Assembly: GCF_020215705.1 (NCBI RefSeq)
Contig: NZ_JAIWNB010000022.1
Coordinates: 1-64,000 of the forward strand
DNA: 64,000 nt
From: Nonomuraea aurantiaca
GTDB taxonomy: Bacteria; Actinomycetota; Actinomycetes; Streptosporangiales; Streptosporangiaceae
Reading direction: 5' to 3'
This document shows, piece by piece, positions 51,730-62,648 of the stretch. Each line of letters begins with the position of its first letter. Positions within the stretch are counted from its first letter, which is position 1. A program made the position numbers and the translations under genes. The notes beneath the pieces were generated by a model that did no database searches, was not told the origin of the DNA, and worked only from the letters and a program-made list of their open reading frames with translations.

Positions 51730-51832
51730 GACACGAGGTTATCGCCCTGTGTGAGCACTCCCGCCCCGCCCCGCTACCTCGCCGACCGGCACGTTCAGCC
51801 ATGGTGGTGTATGTGTGTCCTCGCGCGGGCGG

Positions 51833-52363
51833 TCAGGTGCGGGCCCGGATGGCGGAGAGCATGATGCGGCGGATCAGGCCGCTGCCCAGGCGGATGACGA
51901 TCCAGTAGCGGCGGAAGGCGCGGCGGGCGTCGGGGCTGGTGGCGAGGACCCTCGTCTCGGTGACCAGGCGGATGCGCCCCGACCCCGCGTCGTCCAGCAG
52001 GAAGCTGAACGTCGCCTTCGCGTACCCGGGCTGGTCGAGGGCCCGGAACGCGGCCACGTCACTGATCGCCGGGGTGCGCTCGGCGCGGCCGAGCCGCCAC
52101 CACTGCCCGACCGTCCCGACGACGAGCTCCCGCATCGGGTCCTCGGCCAGTGGGGTGAAGTCGGGCAGGTTCCGCTTCGGCCGGTCGCCGGGGGAGCGGT
52201 CGATCAGCCGCCGGACGGCGAACAGCGGCTTGGCCAGGCGGACGTCCCGGGGGCCCAGGTTCGTGATCGCCTGCCAGACGCGGTCGCGGGAGGCGTTGAT
52301 CACGATCGAGTGCCGCTCCGCCGCGTCCGGGCGGGGGATGAAGTCGTCTACCAGCGTCGGCAT
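51833..52363 (-). CDS. SRPBCC / polyketide cyclase-like protein
   Basis: A 176-residue protein with the START-like fold: ERHSIVINASRDRVWQAITN at the N-terminus, a long loop with DVRLAKPLFAVRRLID, ATFSFLLDDAGSGRIRLVTE strands and a C-terminal helix RRYWIVIRLGSGLIRRIML. The family binds hydrophobic ligands; its role here is unknown. It is divergent from a TetR gene across a 20-bp inverted repeat, so it is likely repressed by that protein. Confidence 0.75.
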   Translation of the reverse strand: MPTLVDDFIPRPDAAERHSIVINASRDRVWQAITNLGPRDVRLAKPLFAVRRLIDRSPGDRPKRNLPDFTPLAEDPMRELVVGTVGQWWRLGRAERTPAISDVAAFRALDQPGYAKATFSFLLDDAGSGRIRLVTETRVLATSPDARRAFRRYWIVIRLGSGLIRRIMLSAIRART

Positions 52364-52397
52364 TGGGGGGCTCCTCGCGCTCGGGGCCTGCTCGCGG

Positions 52398-52421
52398 CCT
52401 CCATACGGTTGCGTATGGAGG
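52398..52421. promoter_or_regulatory. Inverted-repeat operator between SRPBCC gene and tetR
   Basis: CCTCCATACG-GTTG-CGTATGGAGG is a perfect dyad with 10-bp arms, located 35 bp upstream of the SRPBCC start and 84 bp upstream of the tetR start. Confidence 0.8.
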
Positions 52422-52504
52422 CGACTATGCGCCGCCGTATGGCAGGCTGTCGGAGCGGGGACGGTGTCCGTCGGCGGAGGCGGTCGAGCGGGGGGAGGCA
52501 TGGG

Positions 52505-53086
52505 GTGGCTGAGAGAGACAAGCGTGGGACGGCGGAGCGGTTGGGGCCGGACGACTGGGCGAGAGCCGCGCTGGCGGCGCTCGCGGAGGGTGGCCTGGGC
52601 GCGGTGGCGGTGGAGCCTGTCGCGGTACGGCTCGGCGTCTCCAAGGGCAGCTTCTACTGGCACTTCGCCAACCGCCGGGCGCTGGTCGAGGCGGCGCTGG
52701 CGCAATGGGAGGCAGGGACCGAGCGCGTCATCGCCCGGCTGGAGTCGCTCGACGAGCCGGTGACGCGCATGCGGACCCTGCTGGACCTGGCCTTCGGTGA
52801 CGCGGAGAATGCGGCGATCTCGTTCCGGCTGATCAGCGAGGTGGACGATCCGCTGGTCGGCGAGGTGGTGCGGCGGGTGAGCCGGCGCCGCCTGGACTTC
52901 ATGCAGGAGGTACTGCGGGAGCTCGGCCAGCCGGAGGGGGAGGCGCGCAGGCGGGTGCTGGCGGCCTACGGCGGCTACCTCGGGCTGGCCGCGTTGGTGC
53001 GCATCGGGGCGGCGGACGAGGTGCCGGGCTCCCTGGTCGACCTGGCCATGGCCGAGCTGGGCCTGCCTCCAGCCGCCCCCTCATGA
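52505..53086 (+). CDS. TetR-family transcriptional regulator
   Basis: A 193-residue TetR regulator. HTH: DWARAALAALAEGGLGAVAV, EPVAVRLGVSKGSFYWHFAN; the rest is the TetR_C domain (RRLDFMQEVLRELGQPEGEA, YLGLAALVRIGAAD). GTG 52505 has a GGGGGGAGG ribosome site and gives the standard length. A perfect 10-bp-arm dyad lies upstream between it and the divergent SRPBCC gene, its probable target. Confidence 0.9.
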   Translation: MAERDKRGTAERLGPDDWARAALAALAEGGLGAVAVEPVAVRLGVSKGSFYWHFANRRALVEAALAQWEAGTERVIARLESLDEPVTRMRTLLDLAFGDAENAAISFRLISEVDDPLVGEVVRRVSRRRLDFMQEVLRELGQPEGEARRRVLAAYGGYLGLAALVRIGAADEVPGSLVDLAMAELGLPPAAPS

Positions 53087-53109
53087 CGACGCCTGGAACG
53101 CCACCATGG

Positions 53110-53475
53110 TCATGACGTCGTTGATCGGCCGACGAGATCGTCTTGGTTGTCGGCGGCCCACTGTGCGAGGTGCGCGAGGGGCCCATCGGTGAACGATTCC
53201 CCCAGCGTGGAGAGCCGGTAGACCGCGCCTGTGTGCGCTGACACTGGGTCGGCGCTGCCGCCTCTCACGACGAGCCCGCGTGCCTGGAGACGATCTAGCG
53301 CCTGAGTCAGCACCTTGTCGCTGACTCCCGCGATCCTCGTGAGCAGGTCCTTGCGTCGCGTTGGCCCCAGGCGCAGCGCCGAGAGCACGACAGGATCCCA
53401 AGCGTGGCTGATGAGTTCGGCCGCCGCGCGCACCTGGCAGTCGGAGATGAATGTCTGGCAGGACCCTTCGAGCAT
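53110..53475 (-). CDS. HxlR-family transcriptional regulator
   Basis: A 121-residue winged-helix regulator of the HxlR/MarR-like group: AAAELISHAWDPVVLSALRL, TRRKDLLTRIAGVSDKVLTQ, ALDRLQARGLVVRGG. There is a Cys near the N-terminus (CQTFISDCQ), as in redox- or electrophile-sensing members. It is divergent from a NADPH/F420-type reductase with a small dyad between, a typical pair in which HxlR represses a stress reductase. Confidence 0.88.
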   Translation of the reverse strand: MLEGSCQTFISDCQVRAAAELISHAWDPVVLSALRLGPTRRKDLLTRIAGVSDKVLTQALDRLQARGLVVRGGSADPVSAHTGAVYRLSTLGESFTDGPLAHLAQWAADNQDDLVGRSTTS

Positions 53476-53499
53476 GAAACCCAGTATCGCCTCGCGCCC

Positions 53500-53513
53500 C
53501 TACCAAACGGTAG
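53500..53513. promoter_or_regulatory. HxlR-type dyad (CTACC-AAAC-GGTAG)
   Basis: The dyad CTACC-N4-GGTAG lies in the 91-bp divergent region between hxlR and the reductase gene. It resembles known HxlR/YodB-type boxes (TACC...GGTA). Confidence 0.6.
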
Positions 53514-53566
53514 GAGCGCCATTCGTAGCGTCCCAAGAACACAGCTTCGAGACAGAGGAGATCGCT

Positions 53567-54232
53567 GTGAACATAGGAATCTTGGGCACTGGAAACCTCG
53601 CCGTGACGCTTGGCCGAGCCTGGGCTTCGGCAGGTCACTCACTGCTGGTGACAGGGCGCGACCCCCTGCACGCCAAAGCGACCGCCGACCAGATCGGTCC
53701 GGTGGCGAAGGCTGTCGACCCCGCAGACCTCGCGGCTCAGGTCGACGTGCTCGTGGTCGCGGTCGCTTGGGAGGGGCTGCGGGCGGCATTGTCTCTCGTC
53801 GGCGCTCCCGAGGGGTCACTGGCCGGCAAGGCCGTGATCGACTGCACCAACCCCGTCGACTACACAACCGGTGAGCTGAAGCCAGTGGCCGGCTCGGCGG
53901 CAACACTCGTGGCGGATACGGCTCCCGACGCACACGTGGTCAAGGGGCTCCACCTGTTCGCAGGAGCCTCGTGGCCGTACGTGGGTCCGCAGGAGTCGGC
54001 GCCGGTCGTGGCGATCTGCGGCGACGACTCAAGTGCTCTCGATCGCGCTGCGGCGCTTATCCAAGATCTTGGTGCCCGGCCCGCGGTGGTCGGTGGACTC
54101 AACTGCGCCCGGCAGCTGGAGGAGGCCGCCGGATTCGTCATGAGAGTCGTCGCGGCGGGTCACAACCCGAGACTCGCCGTTCCCGATGTGGATCCGGCAC
54201 TCCTTCGAGCAGCACAGACGGCGGTCGGCTAA
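53567..54232 (+). CDS. NADP/F420-type oxidoreductase (NPD-like Rossmann reductase)
   Basis: A 221-residue reductase similar to F420:NADP oxidoreductase-like proteins. The N-terminal loop is MNIGILGTGNLAVTLGRAWA (GxGxxA/G), followed by HSLLVTGRDP, VDVLVVAVAWEGLRAAL, VIDCTNPVDY and VKGLHLFAGASWPY. It likely uses NADP(H); the second substrate is not predictable. GTG 53567 with GAGGAG at proper spacing. Control by the divergent HxlR protein is expected. Confidence 0.82.
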   Translation: MNIGILGTGNLAVTLGRAWASAGHSLLVTGRDPLHAKATADQIGPVAKAVDPADLAAQVDVLVVAVAWEGLRAALSLVGAPEGSLAGKAVIDCTNPVDYTTGELKPVAGSAATLVADTAPDAHVVKGLHLFAGASWPYVGPQESAPVVAICGDDSSALDRAAALIQDLGARPAVVGGLNCARQLEEAAGFVMRVVAAGHNPRLAVPDVDPALLRAAQTAVG

Positions 54233-54247
54233 GCCGGCAGACCACCG

Positions 54248-54281
54248 GAGAGGGTCGTGACCTCGACCTCGCGGCCCTCTC
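54248..54281. terminator. Terminator between convergent genes
   Basis: GAGAGGG pairs with CCCTCTC around an ~20-base partly structured loop, in the 142-bp gap between the reductase gene and the leftward luciferase-like gene. Confidence 0.6.
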
Positions 54282-54374
54282 GTTCACCCCTGATGCCCCC
54301 ACCGCGACTCACCCGCTCCGGAGATCTCCAGCGGGCCGGGCCTTGCTTGCACAGACGGCCGGCCGCGGCAGGGG

Positions 54375-55244
54375 TCACATCTTCGCGATGATCTCCTCCG
54401 CGAAGCGTTCCATGGTGGCGATCTTCAGCTCCAGGGTGCCCTCGCCGTACCGCTGCTTCTCCTCCGGGGCGGCCAGCCACCACGGGGCGGCCATCGTCCC
54501 GGTGACGCCCTTGGCGGCGAAGTGCCGGTATGTGTCGGCGTCCGGCAGCACCGCCAGCGGGGCGATGATCTCGAACGGCCCGGTCCTGCCGTACTCGTCC
54601 AGCCACCCCCGTAAGGAGTCGAGCACGGTGTCGAGCTGCTCCTCCGTGTAGATGCGGTTGCCGATCCAGCCGTCGCCCAGCTTGGCCGCCCGGCGCAGCG
54701 CCGCCTCGCTGTCGCCGCCCACCATGACCGGGATAGGCTCGGCGGGGGTGGGCGAGATGGACAGTTCGGGCAGGCCGTCGATCGTGACGGTACCGCCGGT
54801 CCAGAGGTCCCGGAGGACCGGGATCATCTCGTTGAGCCGCCGCCCACGCGTGTGGAAGTCCTGGCCGGTGGCGGCGAACTCCTCCGCGCACCACCCGACG
54901 CCCACCCCGAACGAAACGCGGTCCCGCGACAGCACCGCCGCCGTGGACACCTGCTTGGCCACGGTGAACAGGTCGCGGGCCGGGGCGATGTAGACGTTGG
55001 GGGCGAAGCGCAGCGTGGTGGTCACCGCGGACATCGCGCCGATCGTCACCCACACGTCCGGCCAGTGCGTCTCGGCGGTCCAGCGGGGCTTGCCGGACTT
55101 GGAATAGGGGTACGGCGTCGCGAAGTCGGCGTAGAAGAGGTGGTCCGACAGGGTGAGCGTGTCGAACCCGCACCTTTCAGCCGTCCTGGCCAGCTCCAGG
55201 AACTGGTCGGTGTCCGCGAACGAGGCGCCCAGCCAGAATCTCAC
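54375..55244 (-). CDS. LLM-class F420-dependent oxidoreductase
   Basis: A 289-residue luciferase-like monooxygenase-fold protein. MRFWLGASFADTDQFLELAR, the DTLTLSDHLFYAD strand, VSFGVGVGWCAEEF and PIPVMVGGDSEAALRRAAKL are typical of the F420-dependent TIGR03619-like branch. It shares a GTGA overlap with the upstream gene of the same superfamily, so the two form an operon. Probable role in oxidising or reducing a hydrophobic small molecule; substrate unknown. Confidence 0.88.
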   Translation of the reverse strand: MRFWLGASFADTDQFLELARTAERCGFDTLTLSDHLFYADFATPYPYSKSGKPRWTAETHWPDVWVTIGAMSAVTTTLRFAPNVYIAPARDLFTVAKQVSTAAVLSRDRVSFGVGVGWCAEEFAATGQDFHTRGRRLNEMIPVLRDLWTGGTVTIDGLPELSISPTPAEPIPVMVGGDSEAALRRAAKLGDGWIGNRIYTEEQLDTVLDSLRGWLDEYGRTGPFEIIAPLAVLPDADTYRHFAAKGVTGTMAAPWWLAAPEEKQRYGEGTLELKIATMERFAEEIIAKM

Positions 55245-56488
55245 TGGAACTCCGGAATGACCTTGGTGGCGAACATCTCGAGGTTCCGCTTGACCGTGTC
55301 GAGCGGCAACACGCCCTGCTGTCCCTGCATGTAGAGGCCGAACCACTCCAGGTCGGGCATCCGGTCGAGCATCCGCTGGATGCCGCGCTTGACGTCGTCG
55401 GGGGTGCCGAACAGCGCCATCTCCACGTCGTTCATGCGCTTGGCGTCGCCCTTCTCGGGGGAGATGGGCTTGTGTTTCTCGTCCTCCTTCTTCCGCAGCA
55501 CCTCCAGGTAGCCGAACGGGCCGAAGAAGGCGGCGAAGTCCTTGGGGATGCTCCGGCCGAAGGTGTTGATCGCCTCCTCGGTCGTGTCCGCGATGCCGAC
55601 GATCTTGAGGATGCCGGTGTGCTCGCCCAGCTTGTAGTCGCGGCCCTGCCGGGCGGATTCCTCCTGGTAGAGCTTGGCCTTGGCGGCGTGGTCGTCGGGG
55701 TTCGGGGTGAACATCCACGGCAGGATGTTCTCCTGCGCGGCCCTGATGACCGAGCGGTCGGAGATCGTGAACGGCTGCCACAGCTCGGGATGCGGGTTCT
55801 GGTACGGCCGCGGGCAGACCGAGATGGCCTGCACCTTGTCGTCGTCCGAGATCTCACCGGGGGCGCCGAACGTCTTGGTCCACTCCAAGGCGGGCCAGCC
55901 CTCGATGCCGTCGAACGGATAGGGCACCTCGTAGTCCAGTACGTCGGACTTGTAGCGGAGCGTCTCCTGAGTCCAGGCCATCTTCATGATCTTCAGCACC
56001 TCGCCGAAGACGTCGAAGTTCCGCGTGTCGGAGGCCGAGCCGTCGGAGCGGGCGGCCGCCGCGTGCCAGCGCTGACCCAGTACGTTCATCCACCGGTTCT
56101 GGTAGCCCCTGGCCACGCCCAGCCGGAGCCGTCCCTTGCAGAACTGGTCGAGCAGCGCCACGTCCTCCGCCGCCCGGATGGGGTCCCAGGCCGGCAGCAC
56201 CATGCCGAGCGGGGCGAGCAGGATGCGTTCGGTCCTGGCCGCGAGGTCGGTGAGGAACATCAGCGGGTTGACCGAGAACTCCATGCCTTCCGAGTGGAAG
56301 TGGTGCTCGGTCATCATCAGCGCGTCGAAGCCGATCTGGTCGGCGTGGACGGCTATCTCCCGTACCTCGTGCAGCAGATTCTGGTACGACTCCGTGTCAC
56401 GTCCGATGGGCCGCTTGGCCTTGGCGTTCTCCTCGGCCGCGTATCCGGAGCCTGGAATCTGCGGATTCAGGAAGATGGAAAACTTCAC
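55241..56488 (-). CDS. LLM-class flavin-dependent monooxygenase
   Basis: A 415-residue bacterial-luciferase-like protein: MKFSIFLNPQIPGSGYAAEE, GFDALMMTEHHFHSEGMEFS, TERILLAPLGMVLPAWDPIR, EDVALLDQFCKGRLRLGVAR. It is longer than the F420-dependent branch and resembles FMN-dependent alkane-monooxygenase-like members. It is the first gene of a two-gene unit; an FMN reductase is not adjacent. The divergent gene at 56584 belongs to the same superfamily, so a common regulator is likely. Confidence 0.88.
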   Translation of the reverse strand: MKFSIFLNPQIPGSGYAAEENAKAKRPIGRDTESYQNLLHEVREIAVHADQIGFDALMMTEHHFHSEGMEFSVNPLMFLTDLAARTERILLAPLGMVLPAWDPIRAAEDVALLDQFCKGRLRLGVARGYQNRWMNVLGQRWHAAAARSDGSASDTRNFDVFGEVLKIMKMAWTQETLRYKSDVLDYEVPYPFDGIEGWPALEWTKTFGAPGEISDDDKVQAISVCPRPYQNPHPELWQPFTISDRSVIRAAQENILPWMFTPNPDDHAAKAKLYQEESARQGRDYKLGEHTGILKIVGIADTTEEAINTFGRSIPKDFAAFFGPFGYLEVLRKKEDEKHKPISPEKGDAKRMNDVEMALFGTPDDVKRGIQRMLDRMPDLEWFGLYMQGQQGVLPLDTVKRNLEMFATKVIPEFQ

Positions 56489-56547
56489 CGGGAGACCTCT
56501 TTCCGCGGGGCGCTTCTCTGACCGGCAAGCTACTCTAGAAATCTTAG

Positions 56548-56563
56548 CCGAGCAATCGCTTGG
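56548..56563. promoter_or_regulatory. TetR-like dyad between divergent LLM genes
   Basis: CCGAGCAATCGCTTGG is an imperfect dyad (AGCAATCGCTT type, as in many TetR boxes for fatty-acid or CoA regulators) in the 95-bp region between the two divergent luciferase-like genes. No TetR gene is adjacent, so the regulator would be elsewhere. Confidence 0.45.
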
Positions 56564-56583
56564 TTGACGTCAAGGAGAGTCGT

Positions 56584-57393
56584 ATGCGGCTTGGTGTCAC
56601 CATGTTCACCACGGATCTGGGCATGCCGGTCGTGGATCTGGCCAAGGCGGCCGAGGAGCGCGGATTCCACTCCCTCTACGTGCCGGAGCACACGCACATC
56701 CCGGTCTCGCGGCGCACACCGCACCCGATGGGGCTGGACGAGCTGCCCGAGGAGTACAAGCGCGTGCTGGACCCGCTCGTCGCGCTGTCGTTCGCCGCCG
56801 CCGCCACCGAGCGGCTGGTCGTCGGCACCGGCATCCTGCTCGCCGCCCAGCGCGACCCCATCGTGACGGCCAAGGCGATCGCCACCCTCGACCACCTCTC
56901 CGGCGGGCGGGTGGTGGTCGGCGTCGGCTTCGGCTGGAACGTGGAGGAGATCGAGAACCACGGCGTGGCGTACGACCGGCGGCGCGAGGTCGCGCGGGCC
57001 AACGTCCTGGCCATGCGGAAGCTGTGGCGGGACGAGGTGGCCGAGTTCGAGGGGTTCGAGCCGTCGTGGTCGTGGCCCAAGCCGATCTCCGACCCGCCCG
57101 TCTACATCGGCGGCGCGGCGGGTCCGAAGCTGTTCGCGCACGTCGCCGAGTGGGCCGACGGCTGGATCCCGATCGGCGGCAAGGGGATCAAGGCCGCGCT
57201 GCCCGCCCTGCGCGAAGCCTGCGAGAAGGCCGGCCGGCCGATGGCCAAGGTCATCCCCTTCGGGACGTTGCCGACCAGGGAGAAACTCGACTACTACGCC
57301 GAGCTGGGCATCGAGGAGTCGGTGGCCAGCCTGCCCATCGGCTCGGCCGACGAGATCCTGCCGCTGCTCGACCAGTACGCCCAGCTGATCTGA
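56584..57393 (+). CDS. LLM-class F420-dependent oxidoreductase (TIGR03619-like)
   Basis: A 269-residue F420-dependent enzyme. MRLGVTMFTTDLGMPVVDLA, FHSLYVPEHTHIPVSRRTPH, LVVGTGILLAAQRDPIVTAK, ATLDHLSGGRVVVGVGFGWN and PPVYIGGAAGPKLFAHVAEW are all family blocks. AAGGAGA fixes ATG 56584. It is divergent from the two luciferase-like genes on the other strand. Substrate unknown. Confidence 0.9.
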   Translation: MRLGVTMFTTDLGMPVVDLAKAAEERGFHSLYVPEHTHIPVSRRTPHPMGLDELPEEYKRVLDPLVALSFAAAATERLVVGTGILLAAQRDPIVTAKAIATLDHLSGGRVVVGVGFGWNVEEIENHGVAYDRRREVARANVLAMRKLWRDEVAEFEGFEPSWSWPKPISDPPVYIGGAAGPKLFAHVAEWADGWIPIGGKGIKAALPALREACEKAGRPMAKVIPFGTLPTREKLDYYAELGIEESVASLPIGSADEILPLLDQYAQLI

Positions 57394-57435
57394 GACTGCC
57401 GTACTCTCGGAGGCTTCCCGGAGGAGGTCGAGGCG

Positions 57436-57831
57436 ATGCGGCGGGCACGGGCGTGGCAGGTGGTCGTGGCCGGTGTCGGGCTGGCCATGGGGGTGGCCGG
57501 GTTCGTGCTCTGGTTGCGGGGGGCGCAGAGCCCCGGGCTGGCCGGACAGTGGACGGGGTCGGCAGACACAGAGCCCGGCTTCCCGGTGGCGATGGAGTTG
57601 GCGGACGGCGGCTCGGCTCTGCGGTGGGGGGCGGGGCTGCGGTGTTCGGGGCGGCTGAGCCCGACCAGGGGCAGACTCGTGTTCGCGCTCGACCGGGTCA
57701 GGGGCGAGGGGTGCGTGCCGGGGACGCTGCGGGTGTTCCCGACACCGGAGCCGGACCAGGTGGTCATCAAGATGACACGTCAGGGTGACACGGACATTAC
57801 CTATTCAGGCACGCTCTCACGACATTCTTGA
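57436..57831 (+). CDS. Membrane-anchored small protein with lipocalin-like ectodomain
   Basis: A 131-residue protein with one N-terminal transmembrane helix (AWQVVVAGVGLAMGVAGFVL) and an extracellular part beginning GLAGQWTGSADTEPGFPVAM, with two Cys (LRCSGR, EGCVPG) likely joined by a disulfide. The GxW...strand pattern is beta-barrel-like. GGAGGAGG precedes the ATG. It is followed after ~120 bp by a Ser/Thr kinase gene; similar small domains occur near or fused to such kinases in related actinobacteria. Function unknown. Confidence 0.6.
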   Translation: MRRARAWQVVVAGVGLAMGVAGFVLWLRGAQSPGLAGQWTGSADTEPGFPVAMELADGGSALRWGAGLRCSGRLSPTRGRLVFALDRVRGEGCVPGTLRVFPTPEPDQVVIKMTRQGDTDITYSGTLSRHS

Positions 57832-57951
57832 CGGGATGTGTCACGGTCAGGCGGCATTGCGTCGATCACCGTTGACTGTCCGGCGTCCGTTGCCTTCAGT
57901 TGGATGCAGAGTGGATGCAGAAGGTGGGTGGCGGCGAGGGGAGGCAACCCC

Positions 57952-60078
<2,127 letters not shown>

Positions 60079-60104
60079 CCACGCCGGGTGTGACTTCCGT
60101 GATC

Positions 60105-61149
60105 TCGCCCGGAGGCGCGATCGCTCGGCCGCCCAGGCGATGAGATGGCTGTGCAGGCTCTCGCTCGGCGAGGAGAGGATCGGGGCGCGGTCGCGGGTGC
60201 GTACCGCCGTCAGGAACGCCGCCACCAGCGCCTCGTCACCGCCACCGTGCCCGCCGCCGGCGGTGCCGTCGCCCGTGGAGCGGGTGTCGACCGTGTCGGT
60301 GCCGCCGGTGAGGAAGTCGGTGACGGTGAGGCGGTCGCCGTCGCCCTCGATAGAGCCGCGGGTGCCGAAGATCCGGGTCTGCCGGTGCGCGGCGGGGGTG
60401 AAGGCGGTCATGGTGAACGCGGCGGTGCCGCCGCCCTCGAACTCCAGGTTCACCACCTGGTGGTCGACCACATCGTTGTCGCAGGCGTACACGCACCTGC
60501 CGTACGGGCCGGTCCTGAGCGCTTCGAGGACGCCGCGCTCGGAGAGGTCGTCGGTGACCACGTTCAGCGGCCAGGCATCCTTGCCCGCCAGCGGCAGGTA
60601 GATGCGCTTGGCCGAGTAGGGGCAGGCGTCCTCGACGGCGCAGTCCAGGCAGCGGTCGGCCGCGCCCTCGGGCCGGTGCTCCGGCCGGAAGTGCTGGAGG
60701 CCGCCGAACGACGACACCTTGGTGACCTGCCTGCCGGTGAGGTGGACGAGCCAGTCGAGGTCGTGGCAGGACTTGGCGAGCAGCATGAACGTCGACTCGT
60801 CGGACCTGCGCCAGTTGCCCCGTACGTACGAGTGCGCCTGGTGCCACCAGCCGACCGGCTCCAGGTGCTGGATGCTGACGATCTCGCCGATCCGGCCGGC
60901 GTCGAGCAACGCCTTCAGCGCGCGGGTATACGGCGTGTAGCGCAGCACGTGGCAGACCGCGAAGATCGCGTCCGAGCGCTCGGCAGCGGCCACGATCGCC
61001 CGGCAGTCGTCCTCGGAGACGGCCATCGGCTTCTCCAGCAGGATGTCGTAGCCCAGCTCGGCGAAGCGCACCGCGGGCTCGACATGATCGGCGTCCTGCG
61101 TCGCGATGATCACGGCGTCCGCCTGCCGGGGGAGCGCCGCTGTAAACAG
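60105..61149 (-). pseudogene. Gfo/Idh/MocA-family sugar oxidoreductase, truncated at both ends
   Basis: The frame from GTG 61113 begins MIIATQDADHVEPAVRFAEL, GYDILLEKPMA, so the family's first ~70 residues (the nucleotide-binding GxGxxG segment) are missing. Codons upstream (ALPRQADAV) still fit the family as far as 61144, then a stop lies in frame at 61150-61152. At the 3' end the protein matches to about HSHLIAWAAERSRL (~60110) and then runs on without a stop far into the antisense of the kinase gene. A Cys-rich block (RCLDCAVEDACPYSAKRIYL) is normal for this subgroup. It is a decayed dehydrogenase with its promoter region fused to the coding interior. Confidence 0.65.
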
Positions 61150-61153
61150 TTAC
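61142..61153. promoter_or_regulatory. GTAA-ACAG-TTAC dyad upstream of the Gfo/Idh remnant
   Basis: A dyad of GTAA/TTAC with 4-bp spacer, typical of ROK/LacI-type sugar operators, lies immediately before the broken gene; TTGACG and TAGCGT upstream on the minus strand could be its promoter. A ROK-family remnant is the divergent neighbour. Confidence 0.4.
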
Positions 61154-61226
61154 CGTATGTCGGCCGACGCTAGGAATCCGAGGAGTTGGTCGTCAATAGG
61201 GAAGTTATGAGAGAGGGTCACGAAAG

Positions 61227-61592
61227 TTGACCAAGCTCCGGCCGGGCGCGGGCATCCTCATCGGCGGGCGGATGCACCGCGGCCGGTCGGGAGCCGTGGG
61301 CGAGATCGGCACGCTGCGCCAGGTCGGCTGGGAGGACGCCGCGATGGAGCTGGTCGCGATGGAGCTGGCCGCGAAGGAGCTGGTCGCGAAGGAGCTGGGC
61401 AAGGAGGGGGGCGCGGCGGAGGTGTTCGCGGCGGCGGGCGCGGGTGACGCGGACGCGACGCGCCGGCACCTGGCCGAGCTCTGCCTGAGCGCGCCCGAGG
61501 TGGTTGCCTCGACGTTCGGCGACGAGTCGGTAGCCCTGGGCGGGGTACGGCTGGCGCTCGACCACGTCGAACGCGAGGTGCTGGGCCTCTAG
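61227..61592 (+). pseudogene. ROK-family repressor/kinase remnant with internal deletion
   Basis: A 121-codon frame. GAGILIGGRMHRGRSGAVGE with IG is the ROK-family signature segment that normally lies at residue ~200-220 of a ~390-residue regulator, and the end (VVASTFGDESVALGGVRLAL) fits the ROK C-terminus. The N-terminal HTH and first kinase lobe are absent, and between the two parts stands a low-complexity ELVAMELAAKELVAKELGKE run made of ~15-bp repeats. TTG is the only plausible start. Probably the former repressor of the adjacent Gfo/Idh gene. The frame may be expressed but cannot be a working ROK protein. Confidence 0.6.
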
Positions 61593-61666
61593 CCGGTGCC
61601 CCGCCACTGATCGTCGAACAAGGCATCATGAAATAGCGGGATAACGGCCGACAAAGGAGAGAACCC

Positions 61667-62641
61667 TTGAGAAATGGATCGCTGGCCCTGCTGAACCAGT
61701 GCCTGGATCGCGTCAGTGCCGATCAGGACGTCTCCCGCACCCTTGATCCGGCGCTGCTCGAACACGCCCGCCGCCTATTCGCGGCCCACGATGACGGACA
61801 GCCCGACATCGCGGTTCTCTCAACGGTGGGCTGGTTCCACTGGTTCCGGCTTATCGCGCTCGACGGGAAGAGCCCGGAAGAGAAGGAAATGGCGGTCAAG
61901 GCGTTCGCCCGCTGTCAGATCTATGACGACACCCCCTTGCCGCAGATGATCGTTCCTCATGTGCTCGACGAGGCCTTGGATCTGGCCACCGACCTTTTGC
62001 ACCGGACAGCGACCTCCGACGATCCGCTCCTCGCCGACCAGGCCGTGGACGCGTGGCGACGCATCGAGGTCGTCATGTCCGCCGACAATCCCAACCGGGC
62101 CGCGGCACTGAACAACCTCAGGGTCGCGCTGTTGCTGCGGTTCGGGGACACGCTGGAACTGGCGGATCTGGAGGAGGCGGTCGCCGCCGGAAGGCAGGCG
62201 GTGCAGGCCGCCACCGCCGACGACCCCGACCGGGTCACGTACCTGATCTACCTCGGTGACACGCTGCAGATGTGGTCCCGGCAGGCCGAGGAACCCGCGC
62301 ACGCGGAGGCGGCGCTCCCCGTCTGGGAGCAGGTGTTGCAGATCCTTCCCGCCGAGTCTCCCCATCAAGCGGCATCGCTGTCCGGCTTCGGGCATGCGTT
62401 GCTGACGCGGGCCGTCCGGACCGAGTCGCTTGAGGATCTGGACAAGGCCATCGCCCTGTGGCGGCAGGCCGTCCACATCAGCTCCGCCGATCACCCTGAT
62501 CGGGGCAGGTATCTGTCCAACCTCGGTCTCGCGCTGAAGACGCGGTACGACCTGACCGCGGACCCGGCATATCTGGAGGAAGCGATCGCCGTCAGGGAGC
62601 AGGCGGGGCTGGCCGCCGAGGACGCGGGAGAAAGCGAGTGA
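61667..62641 (+). CDS. Tetratricopeptide-repeat protein
   Basis: A 324-residue helical protein with several TPR-like repeats of the CHAT-associated kind: LADLEEAVAAGRQAVQAATA DDPDR, AEAALPVWEQVLQILPAE SPHQ, LEDLDKAIALWRQAVHISSA DHPDRGRYLSNLGLALKTRY. In actinobacteria such arrays usually precede a CHAT protease domain or occur alone in FxSxx-type clusters; no CHAT domain is present here and the protein ends in AEDAGESE. TTG start with AAAGGAGAG upstream. It may be a truncated member; function unknown. Confidence 0.75.
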   Translation: MRNGSLALLNQCLDRVSADQDVSRTLDPALLEHARRLFAAHDDGQPDIAVLSTVGWFHWFRLIALDGKSPEEKEMAVKAFARCQIYDDTPLPQMIVPHVLDEALDLATDLLHRTATSDDPLLADQAVDAWRRIEVVMSADNPNRAAALNNLRVALLLRFGDTLELADLEEAVAAGRQAVQAATADDPDRVTYLIYLGDTLQMWSRQAEEPAHAEAALPVWEQVLQILPAESPHQAASLSGFGHALLTRAVRTESLEDLDKAIALWRQAVHISSADHPDRGRYLSNLGLALKTRYDLTADPAYLEEAIAVREQAGLAAEDAGESE

Positions 62642-62648
62642 CGGGCCA

